Positions 1 to 14,774 are shown, counted from the stretch's first letter. The stretch is 64,000 nucleotides of DNA from Sinonovacula constricta (GCA_007844125.1 CM017558.1:58133051-58197050), one strand, 5' to 3'. Made by a program: numbers and translations. The notes: generated from the letters alone by a model not told the origin.

Positions 1-2900
1 ATTTCAAGTAGGCAAAATATAGAGATAAAATACACTTCTGAATAGATTAAAGAAGTCTATTCGAATTGTTTTAAATAGTTTGAATGTGACTATGATCTGT
101 TTTTACGTTTTACTCTTATAAGCCAATCAAACGGCACTCCCCTAAATTTGAGGACACTAGTTCATTAAACACAATTTAGAAACAGAGTGTAATTTAAAAT
201 TAAACTTGTTTTCCCAAATGAAGAGTTATGCAGTCATATTTTTTTTATTGTGCCATGAGTCAAGTGTAGCTTTGCGCCAAGCAAGTAAGAATCATTGTCA
301 TGTGCATATCTCATTACACTGGTTGACTCGACAGTGATGCATCAATTTGAATATGACGGTCGCATGGTATTTTCAACGTCACTATTTTCGTCATAACTTA
401 TTAAGGAGAACACCAGCGCAACACACATTTTTGTAGTCAAATAGATCAGTTCTTTTCATTGCTTGCATTTGAGAAACCCATCAGGAAGTGCGAGGCTAGA
501 GCTCTGTAAAGCCGGTTTAAGCACCCCAGTCGGCCCATATTGCCGACTGACCTATTCCAAGGCGGTAACTGTTGGGTTTGCTCTTTAAGAATCATAAAAA
601 ATGTTCTTACTTTTCACTTGGCTTGCACGTGAAATGCCTTAGTCCTGTTCCTTTTCAGAGTTTGATATATTTTGCAATGCTTATAGGACTTTTCATATAT
701 TCTTATTAATGCGTCTTATACTCATGTTAACAATAAAGTGGTTAGAGTTATAGAATGCACAGATAATTTGTGAGTTAACAATTGAAAATGGCCAACGGGG
801 CAAATTTCATCGAGTTTTTGAGCGACTATCATTAACAGTTCATGGCACATGTAACGCTGGGGTAAATGTACTGGCATTCGGGGCTGGAGATAACATGACA
901 CTTTGATAACAAGGCGAATGGTCGGAGTTTACCGGGTTGCTAAGGCATTTTCTTCCTCTCATCCGGCTATTTATATACGGTGGCTTGAACTAGCTGAAAA
1001 AATGCGGAAGTATCAGAAGACTAGTGTTTCGATCCAGACTAAAGTTATAATCATCGCTCCATTCCTTTCAATCGAAAATAGAAGGATAAAGAGTTAATGC
1101 AAAATAAAGCATTCCTTAATTGTCATTGATATCTCTGCAGTGTGTTAACTTGCAGTTTAATTACTAGAATAGTCTACTCACTCAAAGGAAATCAAAATAT
1201 TTTTAGTCGCATGAGATGTGAAAAACTGGTAAAAAAGATTATCTTTGATTGACCACGCAAATTGAACAATAATGAATTATGATATAAAAACAAGAAAATG
1301 TTTTACTATTTCCTTTCTGTATTTTTGAAGACTTTGGCCTTCATGTGTTGAGGATGTTATTTTTTCTACCATTCGCTTCATCATCGGACCATCTTCGGCA
1401 CTTTCCGTGCATGTTCGTAAAAGAACATCAAAGGTTATAGTACGCATACATCCAAATCTGGTTATGAGCTAAGGCCTTCCTACATCGTACCTGCATTTTT
1501 GCATACAGTTAGGATGTAAGTTAGGAATAACATAATCTAATAATTAAAATTGTTTTAGCGATGCTTTAAATTATACTTATACTCTACAAAATAAGATTCA
1601 GTAATGTCTTTCTAATCCTAGCTTCTATTAATTATGAAAAACCTATACACAAGTATTCATGTCTTAGTTTGTTTAATGCAAACCTTGTGCAACCAATATT
1701 AAAAGTAAAGGCAAAAATTTGGCCGTTGAATACGAATATTGGCCTGCCTAAACTGCCTAAATAAACACTAAATTGGTAAACATGTAAGGTGACTAGATAC
1801 AAAACCTGGTTTTATTGTTAGGAAATACAGAATAAACAAGAAGTTTTAGTCGAGTGGTGAGAGTGATTGACGGTTTAAATCCCCACCTATTTTTATTTTA
1901 TTTTGAATGTTTTAGAATTAATGACATTAATAATAATAGTGTCTATAGTACCTTTTAGAGTTCTTTGATTTGGTATCATACAACTGAGTGGCGTGGCTGT
2001 CTTCGAATTCTTGATTGATTGATTATAAATTTAATTTTTAAACATATGTTGGATTATTTTATTTTTAAAAAAAAAAACTTAAAAAAAGAAATACTCGAAT
2101 AACAACGCGGGTTTGACCGCCATCTTGTGGGACTAGTTTTTCCCCTTATAACATCCGATGCTATTTTTTGGAAGTAAAAGACCCTTGAGGTTTTGACTTT
2201 TCTGCGAACATTGTAAGGCGAGAGCATGTATTAGTCAAACCCCTCCTACTAACTCCATGATAAAATATCATGTCAACCTATGATAATGGAATGTGAGTTC
2301 AAAAAGAGAACAAAGCAAACAATAAAACAAATCAAAACACTGAATTATGACAATGTAGATTACGAGTTATTTTAATGTAATTATAAATGTTCTTTTTTGA
2401 CAATTTATTAGATCTCACATTCACATTTGATTCATTCAAATGGCATAAAACCGCATCATTCGTCAGTGATATTATGTATGTTTTGCACCAAACACAACAC
2501 AAAATATATAGATTTAAAAACTTTATATCTACCCAAAAGAATTAGTCAGCAGTCGCTAAAATTATATTCAAAACGCATTATGGTCCTGGCGACACAAAGG
2601 TATCGACAGGTAGACCAACTACACGAGGAAAACACTGAACGTTTACTATCAAAAGTAATACAGCATGCAATAATAGAAAATTGCAAGTGTTTGGCGAAGT
2701 ATTATTTCATGGAAATGATCGAGTATGACGAGGTTTTATACTGCAACATGCAATAAAATATGTAGTCAATGTGTTATGAACATAAACATACCTGGAGAAT
2801 AATGTGTGCAATAAGCGAAATCAACTGTACTTTACAAATTAAAGCAGGCAATTTCTTTATACCCGCTGTGCAATTTCACGTTTTTACGTGAAGGGCAGGA
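1..2900. other. Intergenic, no gene recognised
   Basis: A+T-rich. Short ORFs near 903-1097 and 2427-2756 match no family I know and have ordinary non-coding composition. Sequence around 480-570 shares GCCGACTGACC-type text with 4540-4560, suggesting a further dispersed repeat. Confidence 0.5.
1840..1900 (+). mobile_element. tRNA-like SINE head fragment
   Basis: TTAGTCGAGTGGTGAGAGTG (A-box-like) is followed closely by GGTTTAAATCCCC (B-box-like). Shortened relative to a tRNA, so probably a SINE remnant. Confidence 0.3.
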
Positions 2901-2904
2901 GAGT

Positions 2905-3775
2905 TTTACATTGCAGAAGGCAAGAGTAGAGAGCACCGGCATCAGACAATACTGCTTGCTCTCCCCAATGATCTTCTCAACAGTTATCGACTGGCTGATG
3001 AAGAGAACACTGGATAGGCCAAGAGGGATTCAATGGACCCTTACAAGCCAGCTGGAAGAACTCGACTATGCAGATGATATTGGTCTCCTGTCCTACACAT
3101 GCACCCATATTCAAAAGAAAACAGAAATACTAGAAGAAGTAGCCATAACAACCGGGCTAGAGAGCAACGTTAGGAAGACAAAATGTCTAAAAATCAACCC
3201 TGGCAACAACCAAGGCGTCCAAATTGAAAGACAGGCCATCGAGGACGTTGACACGTTCACTTACCTGGGCAGAATTGTCAGCAAGACAGAAGCACAGAGG
3301 AGGACATCAAGGCAAGGATAGGGAAAGCCCGCCATGCTTTTGTCACATGAAAACCAGTGCGGAAGAATCACAGTATCCACCTAAAAACCAAGCTAACGCT
3401 CTTCAACATAAATGTAAAGACCGTCCTCCTGTACGGTGCAGAGACTTCGAGAAAAACCAAATGCCTGGACAAACGCCTGCAAGTCTTTGTCAGCACATGC
3501 TTGAGACAGATCTTGCAAATAAGGTGGCTAGACAGCATCTCTAATCGAGAGCTATGGGCAAAGACAGGACAGCAGCCGGTCACAGACAGAAGAAATGGAG
3601 ATGGATTAGTCACACCGTGCGAAGACAATAGCCCAACGCGTGGCGAAGAACCCTGGACATTGAGCTCCGCAAAACAAAAATGTCATGTTGAGAAGCAAAA
3701 GCCCAGGCAATAGACCGAACCAAATGGCGTGTTATGGCGAAAGCCCTATGCTCCACACGGAGCGAAGAGGATTAA
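2905..3775 (+). pseudogene. Decayed non-LTR retrotransposon, reverse transcriptase 3' part
   Basis: Frame one (from about 2911) gives STGIRQYCLLSP, LEELDYADDIGLLS and NVRKTKCLKINP, the RT motif with catalytic YADD. After a frameshift between about 3300 and 3357 it continues VKTVLLYGAETSRKTKCLDK and LRQILQIRWLDSISNRELW. A third frame from about 3598 gives KWRWISHTVRRQ, with an in-frame stop. These are the usual blocks after the RT domain in one class of metazoan LINEs. It is 5'-truncated and cannot be translated as one protein. The end, TTAAGTAGTTAAGTAAGTAA, looks like a short repeated 3' tail. Confidence 0.85.
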
Positions 3776-3779
3776 GTAG

Positions 3780-4759
3780 TTAAGTAAGTAATCGTATTGA
3801 GAATATTTCCATAAAATGCCAGAGCACCTATGCCTAAGTTGCATAAGTGTTTTCATACAGCTTTTATATTTTGAGGCAATACAATAATTACAAGGAAAAT
3901 GTGTTGAACAAACCTGATACCAATTGGAAGCCTTGTCGTAACAAGTTGCATGCAATGAACAGATTTCTGGCATTTAGTTCTTTAGTATTACTATGTATCT
4001 CATCAATAAATATATAAAGCAATATATAACTACCATAGGGTGTATGACTAGGTACATCGCCATCAAGGTACAGCCAAGTCAAGACATTAAATTAAAAGAA
4101 CACATATCGCACTTTAAACCCCTTCCTCACATCTATTGCACCATTATTTGAAATCACACCAAATTGTTGATATACTAACTTGTTTAACAAGTTTTCAAAA
4201 CAACCTGCAGGAAGAGCAGGCCATGACGTAAGCTGCAGAGCACATGTATTTGGATAACTAAAATGTTTTATTATTATACGTCATCGCTTGGGCTGTTTTA
4301 TTCTCACTTTATGAGAACTTTTAGGTCGCCGAGGCTTTTATCTACTGTACATATTGTAAACATTTTGATAGTTTATATTATTACTAGTTATTTTGCCTAT
4401 ATATTAGTTCTTTTTATCTGTTTTAGCTTCCAATGCAGGTGCTTACGTTACTATTCTTTCATTTACACTGTTTGTTTGACAGAAAACCTTCATGAATTGA
4501 GAGGTTGGAGCGCCCACAAACATCAATCGATCCTTTTGCCGACTGACCGTTCCAGGGCTGTTTTTGTTTCTTTTTGTGTGTTATGTTTTTGTCATAATTA
4601 CATTTACCCTGTTTTGCCTTTTTATAGAGGTAGTTTAGATTTTAATATCTGTGGTTATTTTGGCATGACCTTTTTATATACCTATTATGCATCAGTTAAA
4701 CGAGTCAAACGAGTAACAAGATATCGCACCGACACAATTATGGCCATATCGGCGACGGC
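3780..4759. other. Intergenic; 4263-4766 reading frame is probably repeat-derived
   Basis: A 167-codon frame at 4263-4766 is rich in Phe/Tyr/Leu/Cys, as expected of A+T-rich DNA. It overlaps sequence resembling 480-570 (TTGCCGACTGACC). I do not call it a gene. Confidence 0.45.
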
Positions 4760-4915
4760 CAGGTGAAGAACGATCCCAGGCATATGTCTGGATAAAACCC
4801 CCGACCCACCACAGATCAGCTTAAAGACTTCCTCTCTCCCACCCAACCGTGACTTGAACCTACTAAGGAGTTACAATATGTCAACTCTAACTACCGCTCG
4901 GCAGTGGTCGCCTCA
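4760..4915 (-). mobile_element. tRNA-derived SINE, minus strand
   Basis: The minus strand reads CACTGCCGAGCGGTAGTTAG (A-box-like) and GGTTCAAGTCACGG (B-box-like). A truncated head of the same sequence (7164-7216) sits at the start of the second copy of the 2.3-kb duplication. Confidence 0.5.
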
Positions 4916-7054
4916 TTCATTTGTTTTGTACTTGCAATAAAAAGAATAAAAATAGAAAACCTTTTGAACATTACCACATAAATTTAAAAAAATTACCACA
5001 ACGACACACAGTTACACGACAGAAGAACAGCAATATCATCAGTAAAAACATACAAGTACATTACATGAATTATAGGCCTTTAAATCATTTTAATTAGCAA
5101 TATTGAACTCAAGTACACGGATATAATTTGTGTTCATCCTATTTATTTTTCATACGTTAAGTAAGAACTTCTGTTTTCAAATTCCTACCTGACGTTTAAC
5201 CTGACGTCATATACAGTAAGTTAACGTGGATTGATGTCGTTTGAGCAGCTGATAGAAGTCAATGTCATGTAATGAACAACAATGTTAAAGCGTAGATCGT
5301 CTTGTTTAAAGCGCATGGTCTCTGCTCATTTCTTGTATGCTATAAGAACACATTGATATAGACATTAATTGCATCATGTACAAACACAACGCTCAGAAGA
5401 AAACTAGAATGTTGTTGTTAACACTGCATACAGATTCCTAGATCCAAAACAATGGAAGGAATTGAAGTTCCTAAACTTTAATTCTCCTGAGAAAAATAAT
5501 CATGATATGGTAATACGGCTTCAATTAAACACGAATAACGTCAGTACACAACACGATTTGATATTGCTATAATTTATTAATTGTTAGGAGGTAAGTAACT
5601 TCAAATTATTCTATTTAAAAGGAGCTGACAAAGAATACAGAAACAGAGCAGACGTAAGTTTGTGAAACATTTTTGGTCGTCCGTGAATTGTTAGCAAAGA
5701 TACCATTGTTGTGGGAAGCGCAGACATTTAAATTTCTAACTACTGAACGACTGACCATGGTTTATTTGCCAACGACCCACGGACAGAAAATATTTCCATT
5801 CTAACACGACCATCCGATGTATGTCCGCACTATTGGGATGGAATCATAGCCGCATACAGACGACGCAATGCAACCATAGGCTGTTCCATCAACTTCCCAA
5901 AAAATAAGACTGACTCAAAATCGTTGTGTTCCATGTAGAAACTACAGCATACGACACACTTGTATGTCTTAGTTTTGTAAATTTGGTCTGTTTACAGTTA
6001 TTTACAACAACCTACATGCGTTATTCTCAACGAAACAGATAGTAAAACAACGAGAAAAGTAGCAAACCTGGTCCAAATCTTCTGCCAATTCGGTTATTAG
6101 AAAATGTAAAAATTTCAAAAGTAAGCTGTTCCTTTAATAAAACGAAGAGATCAAATTTGATTTGCCACTCAACTAAGGTACACCTGTTTTCAACTTTTAA
6201 TTATATTACGTTTGCTAAAATTGCTATTTTGGGTATATAAAATACTTTCAAAGTGAAGATTCGACAGAGCGGTTTGATTAAAGACCAAACCTCAGAAACA
6301 TACTTTTAACTCATTAATTAAGTAAGCAGACGATATTTCACTTGTGCTGAGAGCTGGCAAAACCGAAACAGTTAAACTTAATATTTCTATAATTTCGTAT
6401 AAGAAACACTTTCTCATCTCGTATGTTGCAAAAAAAAATCAGTCTGTAAACTAACAACAACAGAATTAATATCATGTTCATTCATAATCATTCATAAAGA
6501 TGTGTAGGTAAAGGATGTAGATGCACCATAATGAGAACAGCTAAATATTCTTCGCTGTGACGTAACGCGTATAATTGTCTTTAATTATACCACGTTTTTT
6601 ATATAACAGATCGAGAATAATAAGTCCTGTTAGAGTTGTATTTTCATTATGAAATAGTCGTGATATTATTAACACATTTATGTAACTTTTGTATAAAGAA
6701 ATGAATTGTAAAATATTTTATCATCAAAAATGGCTAGGCACTGTGCATGTTTGTTTGAAAAGTACCTCTCACATATCTCATGCTGTCCCTTATAATTATA
6801 ATTTAATTGCGACTTTTGGTACATTGACAAAATGGTTGCGCTGTAATTTAAATCAGCACTGAAATCTAGAACCAATTAAAAAAACTTTTAGTTCAAGGTA
6901 AAGCAGTTGACTCCTTTATATAATCAGTATATGAATATATATTTCTCAGAGTACAGCAAATGTATGAAAATTGTGCATTGGTCACATACTCGACATCCTG
7001 TCCCCAAATAAAATTACGTTGGTAATGTTTGTTTGAGGTTGGTGTTTGTTGGTG

Positions 7055-7091
<37 letters not shown>

Positions 7092-7163
7092 GATGATGAT
7101 TTAAGTTTTAAGCATTATGTTTCAAATTTATGTTCATTCAATAATTTATTTTTACCTTTTTGG
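4861..7163. repeat. 2.3-kb direct tandem duplication, copy 1
   Basis: Starts TACTAAGGAGTTACAATATG and repeats at 7164 with only scattered substitutions and small indels, a few per cent by eye. No ORF of note. It includes a (TTG)n microsatellite at 7055-7092. Confidence 0.93.
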
Positions 7164-9439
7164 TACTAAGGAGTTACAAGATGTCAACTCTAACTACCGC
7201 TCGGCAGTGGTCGCCACATTCATTTGTTTTGTACTTGCAATAAAAAGAATAAAAATAGAAAACCTTTTGAACATTACCACATAAATTTAAAAAAAAAATA
7301 CAACTACACACAGATACACGACAGAAGAATAGCAATATCATCAGTAAAAACATACAAGTACATTACATGAATTATAGGCCTTTAAATCATTTTATTTAGC
7401 AATACTGAACTCAAGTACACGGATGTAATTTGTGTTCATCCTATTTATTTTTCATACGTTAAATGAGAACTTCTGTTTTCGAATTCCTACCTGACGTTTA
7501 ACCTGACGTCATATACAGTAAGTTAACGTGGATTGATGTCGTTTGAGCAGCTGATAGAAGTTAATGTCATGTAATGAACCATGTTAAAGCGTAGATCGTC
7601 TTGTTTAAAGCGCATGGTCTCTGCTCATTTCTTGTATGCTATAAGAACACATTGATATAGACATTAATTGCATCATGTACCAACACAACGCTCAGAAAAA
7701 AACTAGAATGTTGTTGTTAACACTGCATACAGATTCCTAGATCCAAGACAATGGAAGCAATTGAAGTTCCTAAACTTTAATTCTCCTGAGAAAAATAATC
7801 ATGATATGGTAATACGGCTTCAATTAAACACGAATAACGTCAGTACACATAACGATTTGATATTGCTATAATTTATTAATTGTTAGGAGGTTAGTAACTT
7901 CAAATTATTCTATTTAAAAGGAGCTGACAAAGAATACAGAAACAGAGCAGACGTAAGTTTGTGAAACATTTTTGGTCGTCCGTGAATTGTTAGCAAAGAT
8001 ACCATTGTTGTGGGAAGCGCAGACATTTAAATTTCTAACTTCTGAACGACTGACCATGGTTTATTTGCCAACGACCCACGGACAGAAAATATTTCCATTC
8101 TAACACGACCATCAGATGTATGTCCGCACTATTGGGATGGAATCATAGCCGCATACAGACGACGCAATGCAACCATAGGCTGCTCCATCAACTTCCCAAA
8201 AAATAAGACTGACTCAAAATCGTTGTGTTCCATGTAGAAACTACAGCATACGACACACTTTTATGTCTTAGTTTTGTAAATTTGGTCTGTTTACAGTTAT
8301 TTACAACAACCTACATGCGTTATTCTCAACGAAACAGATAGTAAAACAACGAGAAAAAGTAGCAAACCTGGTCCAAATCTTCTGCCACATCGGCTATTCG
8401 AAAATGTAAAACTTTCAAAAGTAAGCTGTTCCTTTAATAAAACGAAGAGATCAAATTTGATTTGCCACTCAACTAAGGTACACCTGTTTTCAACTTTTAA
8501 TTATATTACGTTTGCTAAAATAGCTATTTTGGGTATATAAAATACTTTCAAAGTGAAGATTTAACAGAGCGGTTGGATTTAAGACCAAACCTCAGAAACA
8601 TACTTTTAACTCATTAATTAAGTAAGCAGACGATATTTCACTTGTGCTGAGAGCTCGCAAAACCGAAACAGTTAAACTTAATATTTCTTATAAGAAACAC
8701 TTTCTCATCTCGTATGTTGCAAAAGAATTCAGTTTGTAAACTAACAACAACAGAATTAATATCATGTTCATTCATAATCATTCATAAAGATGTATAGGTA
8801 AAGGATGTAGATGCACGATAATGAGAACAGCTAAATATTCTTCGCTGTGACGTAACGCGTATAATCGTCGTTAATTATACCACGTTTTTATATTACAGAT
8901 CGAGAATAATAAGTCGTATTAGAGTTGTATTTACATTATGAAATAGTAGTAATTTCATTAACACATTTATGTAACTTTTGTATAAAGAAATGAATTGTAA
9001 AATATTTTATCATCAAAAATGGCTAGGCACTGTGCATGTTTGTTTGAAAAGTACCTCTCACATATCTCATGCTGTCCCTTATAATTCTAATTTAATTGCG
9101 ACTTTTGGTACATTGACAAAATGGTTGCGCTGTTAATTTAATCAGCACTGAAATCTAGATCAAATTAAAAAACTTTTAGTTCAAGGTAAAGCAGTTGACT
9201 ACTTTATATAATATTTATCAGTATATGAAAATATGTTTCTCAGAGTACAGCAAATGTATGAAAATTGTGCATTGGTCACATACTCGATACCCTGTCCCCA
9301 AATAAAATTACGTTGGTAATGTTTGTTTGAGGTTGGTGTTTGTTGATTTGTTGTTGTTGTTGTTGTTGTTGTTGTTTTAAGTTTTAAGCATTATGTTTCA
9401 AATTTATGTTCATTCAATAATTTATTTTTACCTTTTTGG
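7164..9439. repeat. 2.3-kb direct tandem duplication, copy 2
   Basis: Starts TACTAAGGAGTTACAAGATG and ends at ACCTTTTTGG, matching the end of copy 1. The (TTG)n tract is shorter (9350-9376) than in copy 1. Copies are head to tail with no spacer. Confidence 0.93.
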
Positions 9440-9451
9440 ATGTTAATGACG

Positions 9452-9660
9452 CTGTACAATGTGGTCTTTTCTGGCTTCACAGTGGGAGGTTAATGTATTG
9501 AGGCCAGTGCTTTGATTCAGTGATTATACACATGCAGCCTCAAGCAGGATAGATGAAAATTAAAGTTTTTCGAAGCAATTGCCGTGTGCATTATGTGTGA
9601 CTAATTGTTACAAATCCCCTGTGACATTCGTGTGTATAATACACAAAATAAGTGTTCTAG
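9452..9660 (+). repeat. Dispersed repeat, family 4, partial
   Basis: Contains GTGGTCTTTTCTGGCTTCAC, GTGCATTATGTGTGACTAAT and GTGACATTCGTGTGTATAAT in the order seen in the two intronic copies. Confidence 0.45.
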
Positions 9661-11034
9661 ATTTGAATTATCCTGTATACAACTATAAATAATCATATAT
9701 AATGAGATCACATTATGTCGAAAGCTTATTGGTGTATTCGCCAATATTTTGCTTGTGTAGATATTTCATATTGCGACATATTTGCCCGTTCAAATGCATG
9801 TACACCACCCCACCCCCACCACCTGCCGCCAAAAAATGAGTTTTGAAATTAGAACAAGAATAATAGTCTTGGATGATTTTACATACATTTAGTGTAGTGT
9901 GTCAGTTATACACTGATTCACCAATTAAAAAGACTTTAACATATAGCCAAATGCACTAGGGAAATTGATAAATTATATCACGCTTGAACAAACACGTTCC
10001 CCCAAGTAAATACTGCACATATTTAAATCCTTTAAAAATATATATATATATATACAAGTATAACAACGATTGACAAAAAATAGATTACGTACATAATTAC
10101 TGCCTGCATCACAAGCACGGTTTTGCAAATTACAAAAGAAGATAAAAATTAAATAATACGTTCCGTGGCTTACAAATATAAAGACCGTAGTATTTTTATT
10201 TGTCTTTGTCAAAAATAAACGAGTACACTTTGAAAAAAAAAAGGTATTTTCGATATTTTAAAATAAACATTGTGCATAAACGTGTCAGTTCGCCATGTCT
10301 ATACATTCAAACACAAACAACACGTCAATTTAAACAAGAAAATGCCTAGAGGATTTAATATACATAGAAATTTACTCTTACCACCTTATATTTGTCTTTC
10401 TGTTATAAGTTTGTATTCGTTTATTATTGCACCTTAAATACATCAGGTTATTAAATATCACGAAAAGAGTGAAAAAATGACTAACTATTGCTTCCAAATA
10501 CATCATAATATTATGACCACTTCAAGCCAATATGTAATACATAAAACATCAATCATTTACAGTTTACAATTCAGTTTCTATTGGCAGGGGCTTTCATTTT
10601 GAGAAGGATAAACACTTACATCTGGGAATTTGTCCTCGTATTAACGACAAATTTCAACGATGTTACACCCATTAACTCAATAAATGTTTCTGTGTAAATA
10701 AGTAATAAATGAGAAAAGAAATTAAATATAATGATTGTTATTGGCAAACGTTTGACGTCGGCAATAAGTATTGACGAAAGAACATTAATCTTGGATTTAC
10801 TTAGTTTATTCTGTTGTGATTAGTCTCCCTTGGATTGCTTCTTGGAACTGCTGACATCACTTTTGAGTTGTATAGCATATCAGTTTTCCATGAAAGGAGG
10901 CATTATTTCTGTGTAAATGTACTCTGTCAAATGTAAAAATGGGTAGGAAAGGTAAAGAAATTTAACAGAGATAAAAATTCAGCTGTATGCTTGCTCAAGA
11001 ATGGTCACTTGCAGTTACCAATTGGATTTGGAAT

Positions 11035-11293
11035 TGGGATTTGCCGGCATTTTTGTCGATCCTCTGCGGCGACATTTCTATCATTATAGCACAGAAGCAC
11101 TTATGAGGTGCACAGGGACTGAACCCGGCCGGTCCGCTAACTGACACCAACGAGTCGGGCGTAATGCTGCCCTCTTAGCCCCGGGCATAGGAGGGAAACC
11201 GCTACTACGAACTTTAACGTATTTGGTTTGACTAGGCCATGGTGTGAAATTGCGATCTCCCGATCCGCAAGCCATCGCTCTACCAATGGGATT
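11035..11293 (-). mobile_element. tRNA-derived SINE, family 2
   Basis: Read on the minus strand it starts with ATTGGTAGAGCGATGG (A box) and contains GGGGCTAAGAGGGCAGCATT and CTCGTTGGTGTCAGTTA, then CTATAATGATAGAAATGTCG, matching the copy at 30018-30292. The short ORFs here come from the SINE. Confidence 0.7.
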
Positions 11294-14200
11294 TGAAGAA
11301 GAGAAGGTGAACTGGGGAAGATAGATGGATGAATGTTATTTTCTCTGACGAATCCCAAGTAGTTCCTACCTGTTACATTCAGAGCCTTTACAGATTTATT
11401 ACTAAAAGGATATCGTAAGTTGTAAGTTGTTGGCATTGAACAATGTACTAAGGTAAGTTCATGTAAATTTCACTCATTTATTGACTTACACGTGTTATTA
11501 AAATAAATGATTATAATATATATATTACTATATTTATATGTGGTTATAAACGAAAAAAAATTTCTACCCAAACACACACACCCCATTCGTATTCAGAAAA
11601 AAAGGTATTTCTGTTTACTGAAATATTCTGCTATAAGATGGACTTCTGCGTGAGTTTCAAGACAAAAATTCTGAAGGGCAGCCTAGGGTGACAAGTACCA
11701 ACATAATACAGGAATCAGTTATGCCAAGTTTGGCAGAATATTTAAAATAAATAACCTTGACTGAATAAGAATTTGGGAGGGGGCGGTCGGTCGGGGAGGG
11801 GGCGGGGTGGAACTGTTGTTGTTGATCATAGTTGTTTTGTGAATTCATATCACAAATATGTTTCTTTTATCCAACAATGCAGCAGGTAGTGGCATGTTAA
11901 AAACAAAAATACCTAAATCTCGAAGACAAGATAAAGGAAGGATATACGTGTGACGTCGCTCAGTATTCCCTATCCTGTCATAGACCGTCCACATGAAAAT
12001 AAGATAAATATGTACACATTTTTGCAATCAACATATCCACGAATTAAGAATAACATTACTCACTCCTTGAAAAAGTCAATCACGAAAATAAATATGAAAT
12101 AGGCATTATAAACTTGCATGTATACGAAAATACGTTTTTCGAAGAAAATACATGGGTAAACCGGGTCAAACATAAAAGCACAGGACACGTTTGTAAATCA
12201 TCCACCGATTGTTTCGATTTCGACGGCTTACCCGGTGGAAAAAGACCTATTAACAGGTCGTAATAGACACGTGTTGTCGTTTGTAAACAATCTGTCAGTG
12301 TGTTTTCGTTTGTTTGTGAACAAACTGTCAGTAACTTACCTACGTCAGTAACTTACCTACTAAATTTTAAGACCAGACCCACCAAATTTTAATGCACAGT
12401 CATGTAAATAAAATTAATACCGCGTTCGACTGTCTAAGACGCGATGACGTTATGTCGCATGTAATAACATAACGTGGCATCTTTTTTAACACTATAACTT
12501 ACAGTTATATATACACACCTCCCTGTTAGCCGCGAATGTAATACTCTGTTAAGGACTTCGATAATCCGGTCCTATCCTTTGTGTGTAAAACCCAAATTGA
12601 GATTTGCTTCTTTAAAACGGTTGGTGAAAGGGATTTCCCAGGCATATGACGTTTTCCTAGTTTGTCAATCGGAGTATTTGACCCGGCTTCACGCTAGATT
12701 GCAGGCAGGTATTTTTCCAATAAAGCAAGCAGCGGGTGGACAACTAGCATATTTTAGGCGCTTTTTGACAATTAATACATTAATTTCTGCCTGTTTATAT
12801 GACAAAACTTTGGAAAATCCACAACTCTGCTCTGCTAATTAGAACGTGTTTCTGGCCGGGATGGAATTAAGATGAAGGCGCGTTAGTTCCTGGCCGTGAC
12901 AGCCAGTAAGACATTGTAGCCGGGTACCAATGACAATCAATTCTTCTGGATAACGCAAGGCACGTATTACACAACTTCATTGTAACATCTAAGTGACAGA
13001 AAAAAAGGCATAGTACAGTGACAAGGAATGGGGACCACAAGCAAGATATTTTCGCGGTGCCTTCTAAAAAGAAAAGTTACCCGCAGTTAAAAGACGGACA
13101 TCGGATTCCGATGTAAACAATAATGATACAGATGATTGAAAATCGAACATTAAGAAATCAACACTGGTTAAAACTTATTCATGTTTAATATAAAGGTACA
13201 GATGGAATTTAGTAGATGGGGAATTTTACAATAATTAACTGTTTACATTATATATATTGGGATCTATTGGTTTTGTCAGGACACATTATTTCAGAAATGT
13301 GTATCCTGGGGATCCATAAGAAAAAAAGGTAAAATGATCACTGTAACGTTCAACTGGATTAGACGAAAGGGATAACTGATGCAACCAAGCTACGTTTCAT
13401 GTATGTTAATTAAAATTAGGATAAGTCTTATTTATTAATTGTTTAAGGGAACATTAATTTATCTGATTTAAGATCTAAAATTACTCTCCCTTTTGATTTG
13501 ATGTAACAATTGAGTTTAGCTGTGTACAAGTCTCCTGAAACCAAGAGTATTCATTGAGAGACTCAAAAAAAATGGTTCCATACCTGTATTTTGGCTCTAG
13601 CTTCTAGGTACCCTACATTGTTAGCATCGGCTTATACTAGGATACCAGTTGGCGTTATTTCCTATTGCCTTATTAACATAAAAAGTGCAAAGCAAACAAT
13701 TTTAAGTAGATTTTTGCTTTAAAGTAATGGGTTAACTTAACATTAGCCTTAATTAGAATTGCAATGAAGAATAATGATCCCCCCACAAAGCGTTACTCTG
13801 AAATGTCCTCACGGTATTTTAGAAGGGTGGATTAAACTTAAAAATATTAACAACCGATTTAGATCTCATTTCTTGTATGTATTTATACATTTTTCTATAC
13901 AAATTTAGCATTTAGTAAACATATAATATGCTGTATTGACTAGTAACAGGAGTCTTCGTCCTGACATTAGAGACATGCCCGTAAACAAAATCAAACTAGC
14001 AAACTAGAGTACACGGTCCAGAACCTAAAGAAATAATTGACGAAGTTAATAACCGAACACCTTGAGTTGGTCAAATGTACATTGTAATGGGTTTATAATA
14101 TGGTTCATATTGTTATGGGTTCAAATTCATGATTATATAAACATAAATGCATGTTTACCTTATTTCCGAAAGCGTGTTATACCACAACAATTGACAACTT

Positions 14201-14774
14201 AAACAAATGAAAGTCCATTTTACATATTGAAGACAAGACAAAGCTATATTATAAAACGGGAACTAAACAAAGTTAAACCTAAGGTTTATAGTACATGTAT
14301 ATACATTTTAATGTGCACAGAAAGGTGGCATTATACAAGTATATTGCAAAGATTAATTAACAAATGTTGAAAAGAACCAAGGGATTGAAATATCGAGCGA
14401 CCAGAGAAATTGACTTCATATTTGTCTCCCTGGATCAGTCGTCTTTGAAATCCCGACTGTGGAGCTGTAGTAAAAATAATGTCAATCCGATATCAATTCA
14501 TTTTGATACAAATATAATATATATCGATATAAGACTCCCACCATCTCTGTAAATATCGGTTGATATAACCCGTGTGATATAGATGAGCTTTATCAACCGA
14601 TATTCGCGCACCTGCTCTAAGCCGGACTACTTTTTGACGAAACGATCAGGAATGTTTATGAGAACGAAACTCATTTATCCCGTAATTATGCTTGTGGTCA
14701 CCCCAAAAAATGTCCATGATATAAAGATTAGTTAAATAAAGCAAAGGAGGCCATTAAAAAAGGGGGAATGAGAG

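Noticed and set aside
2427..2756. 109-codon ORF
   Set aside because: No recognisable motif, A+T-driven composition, and it lies next to repeat-rich sequence.
4263..4766. 167-codon ORF rich in aromatic residues
   Set aside because: Composition expected of A+T-rich DNA, and it overlaps a dispersed repeat shared with 480-570.
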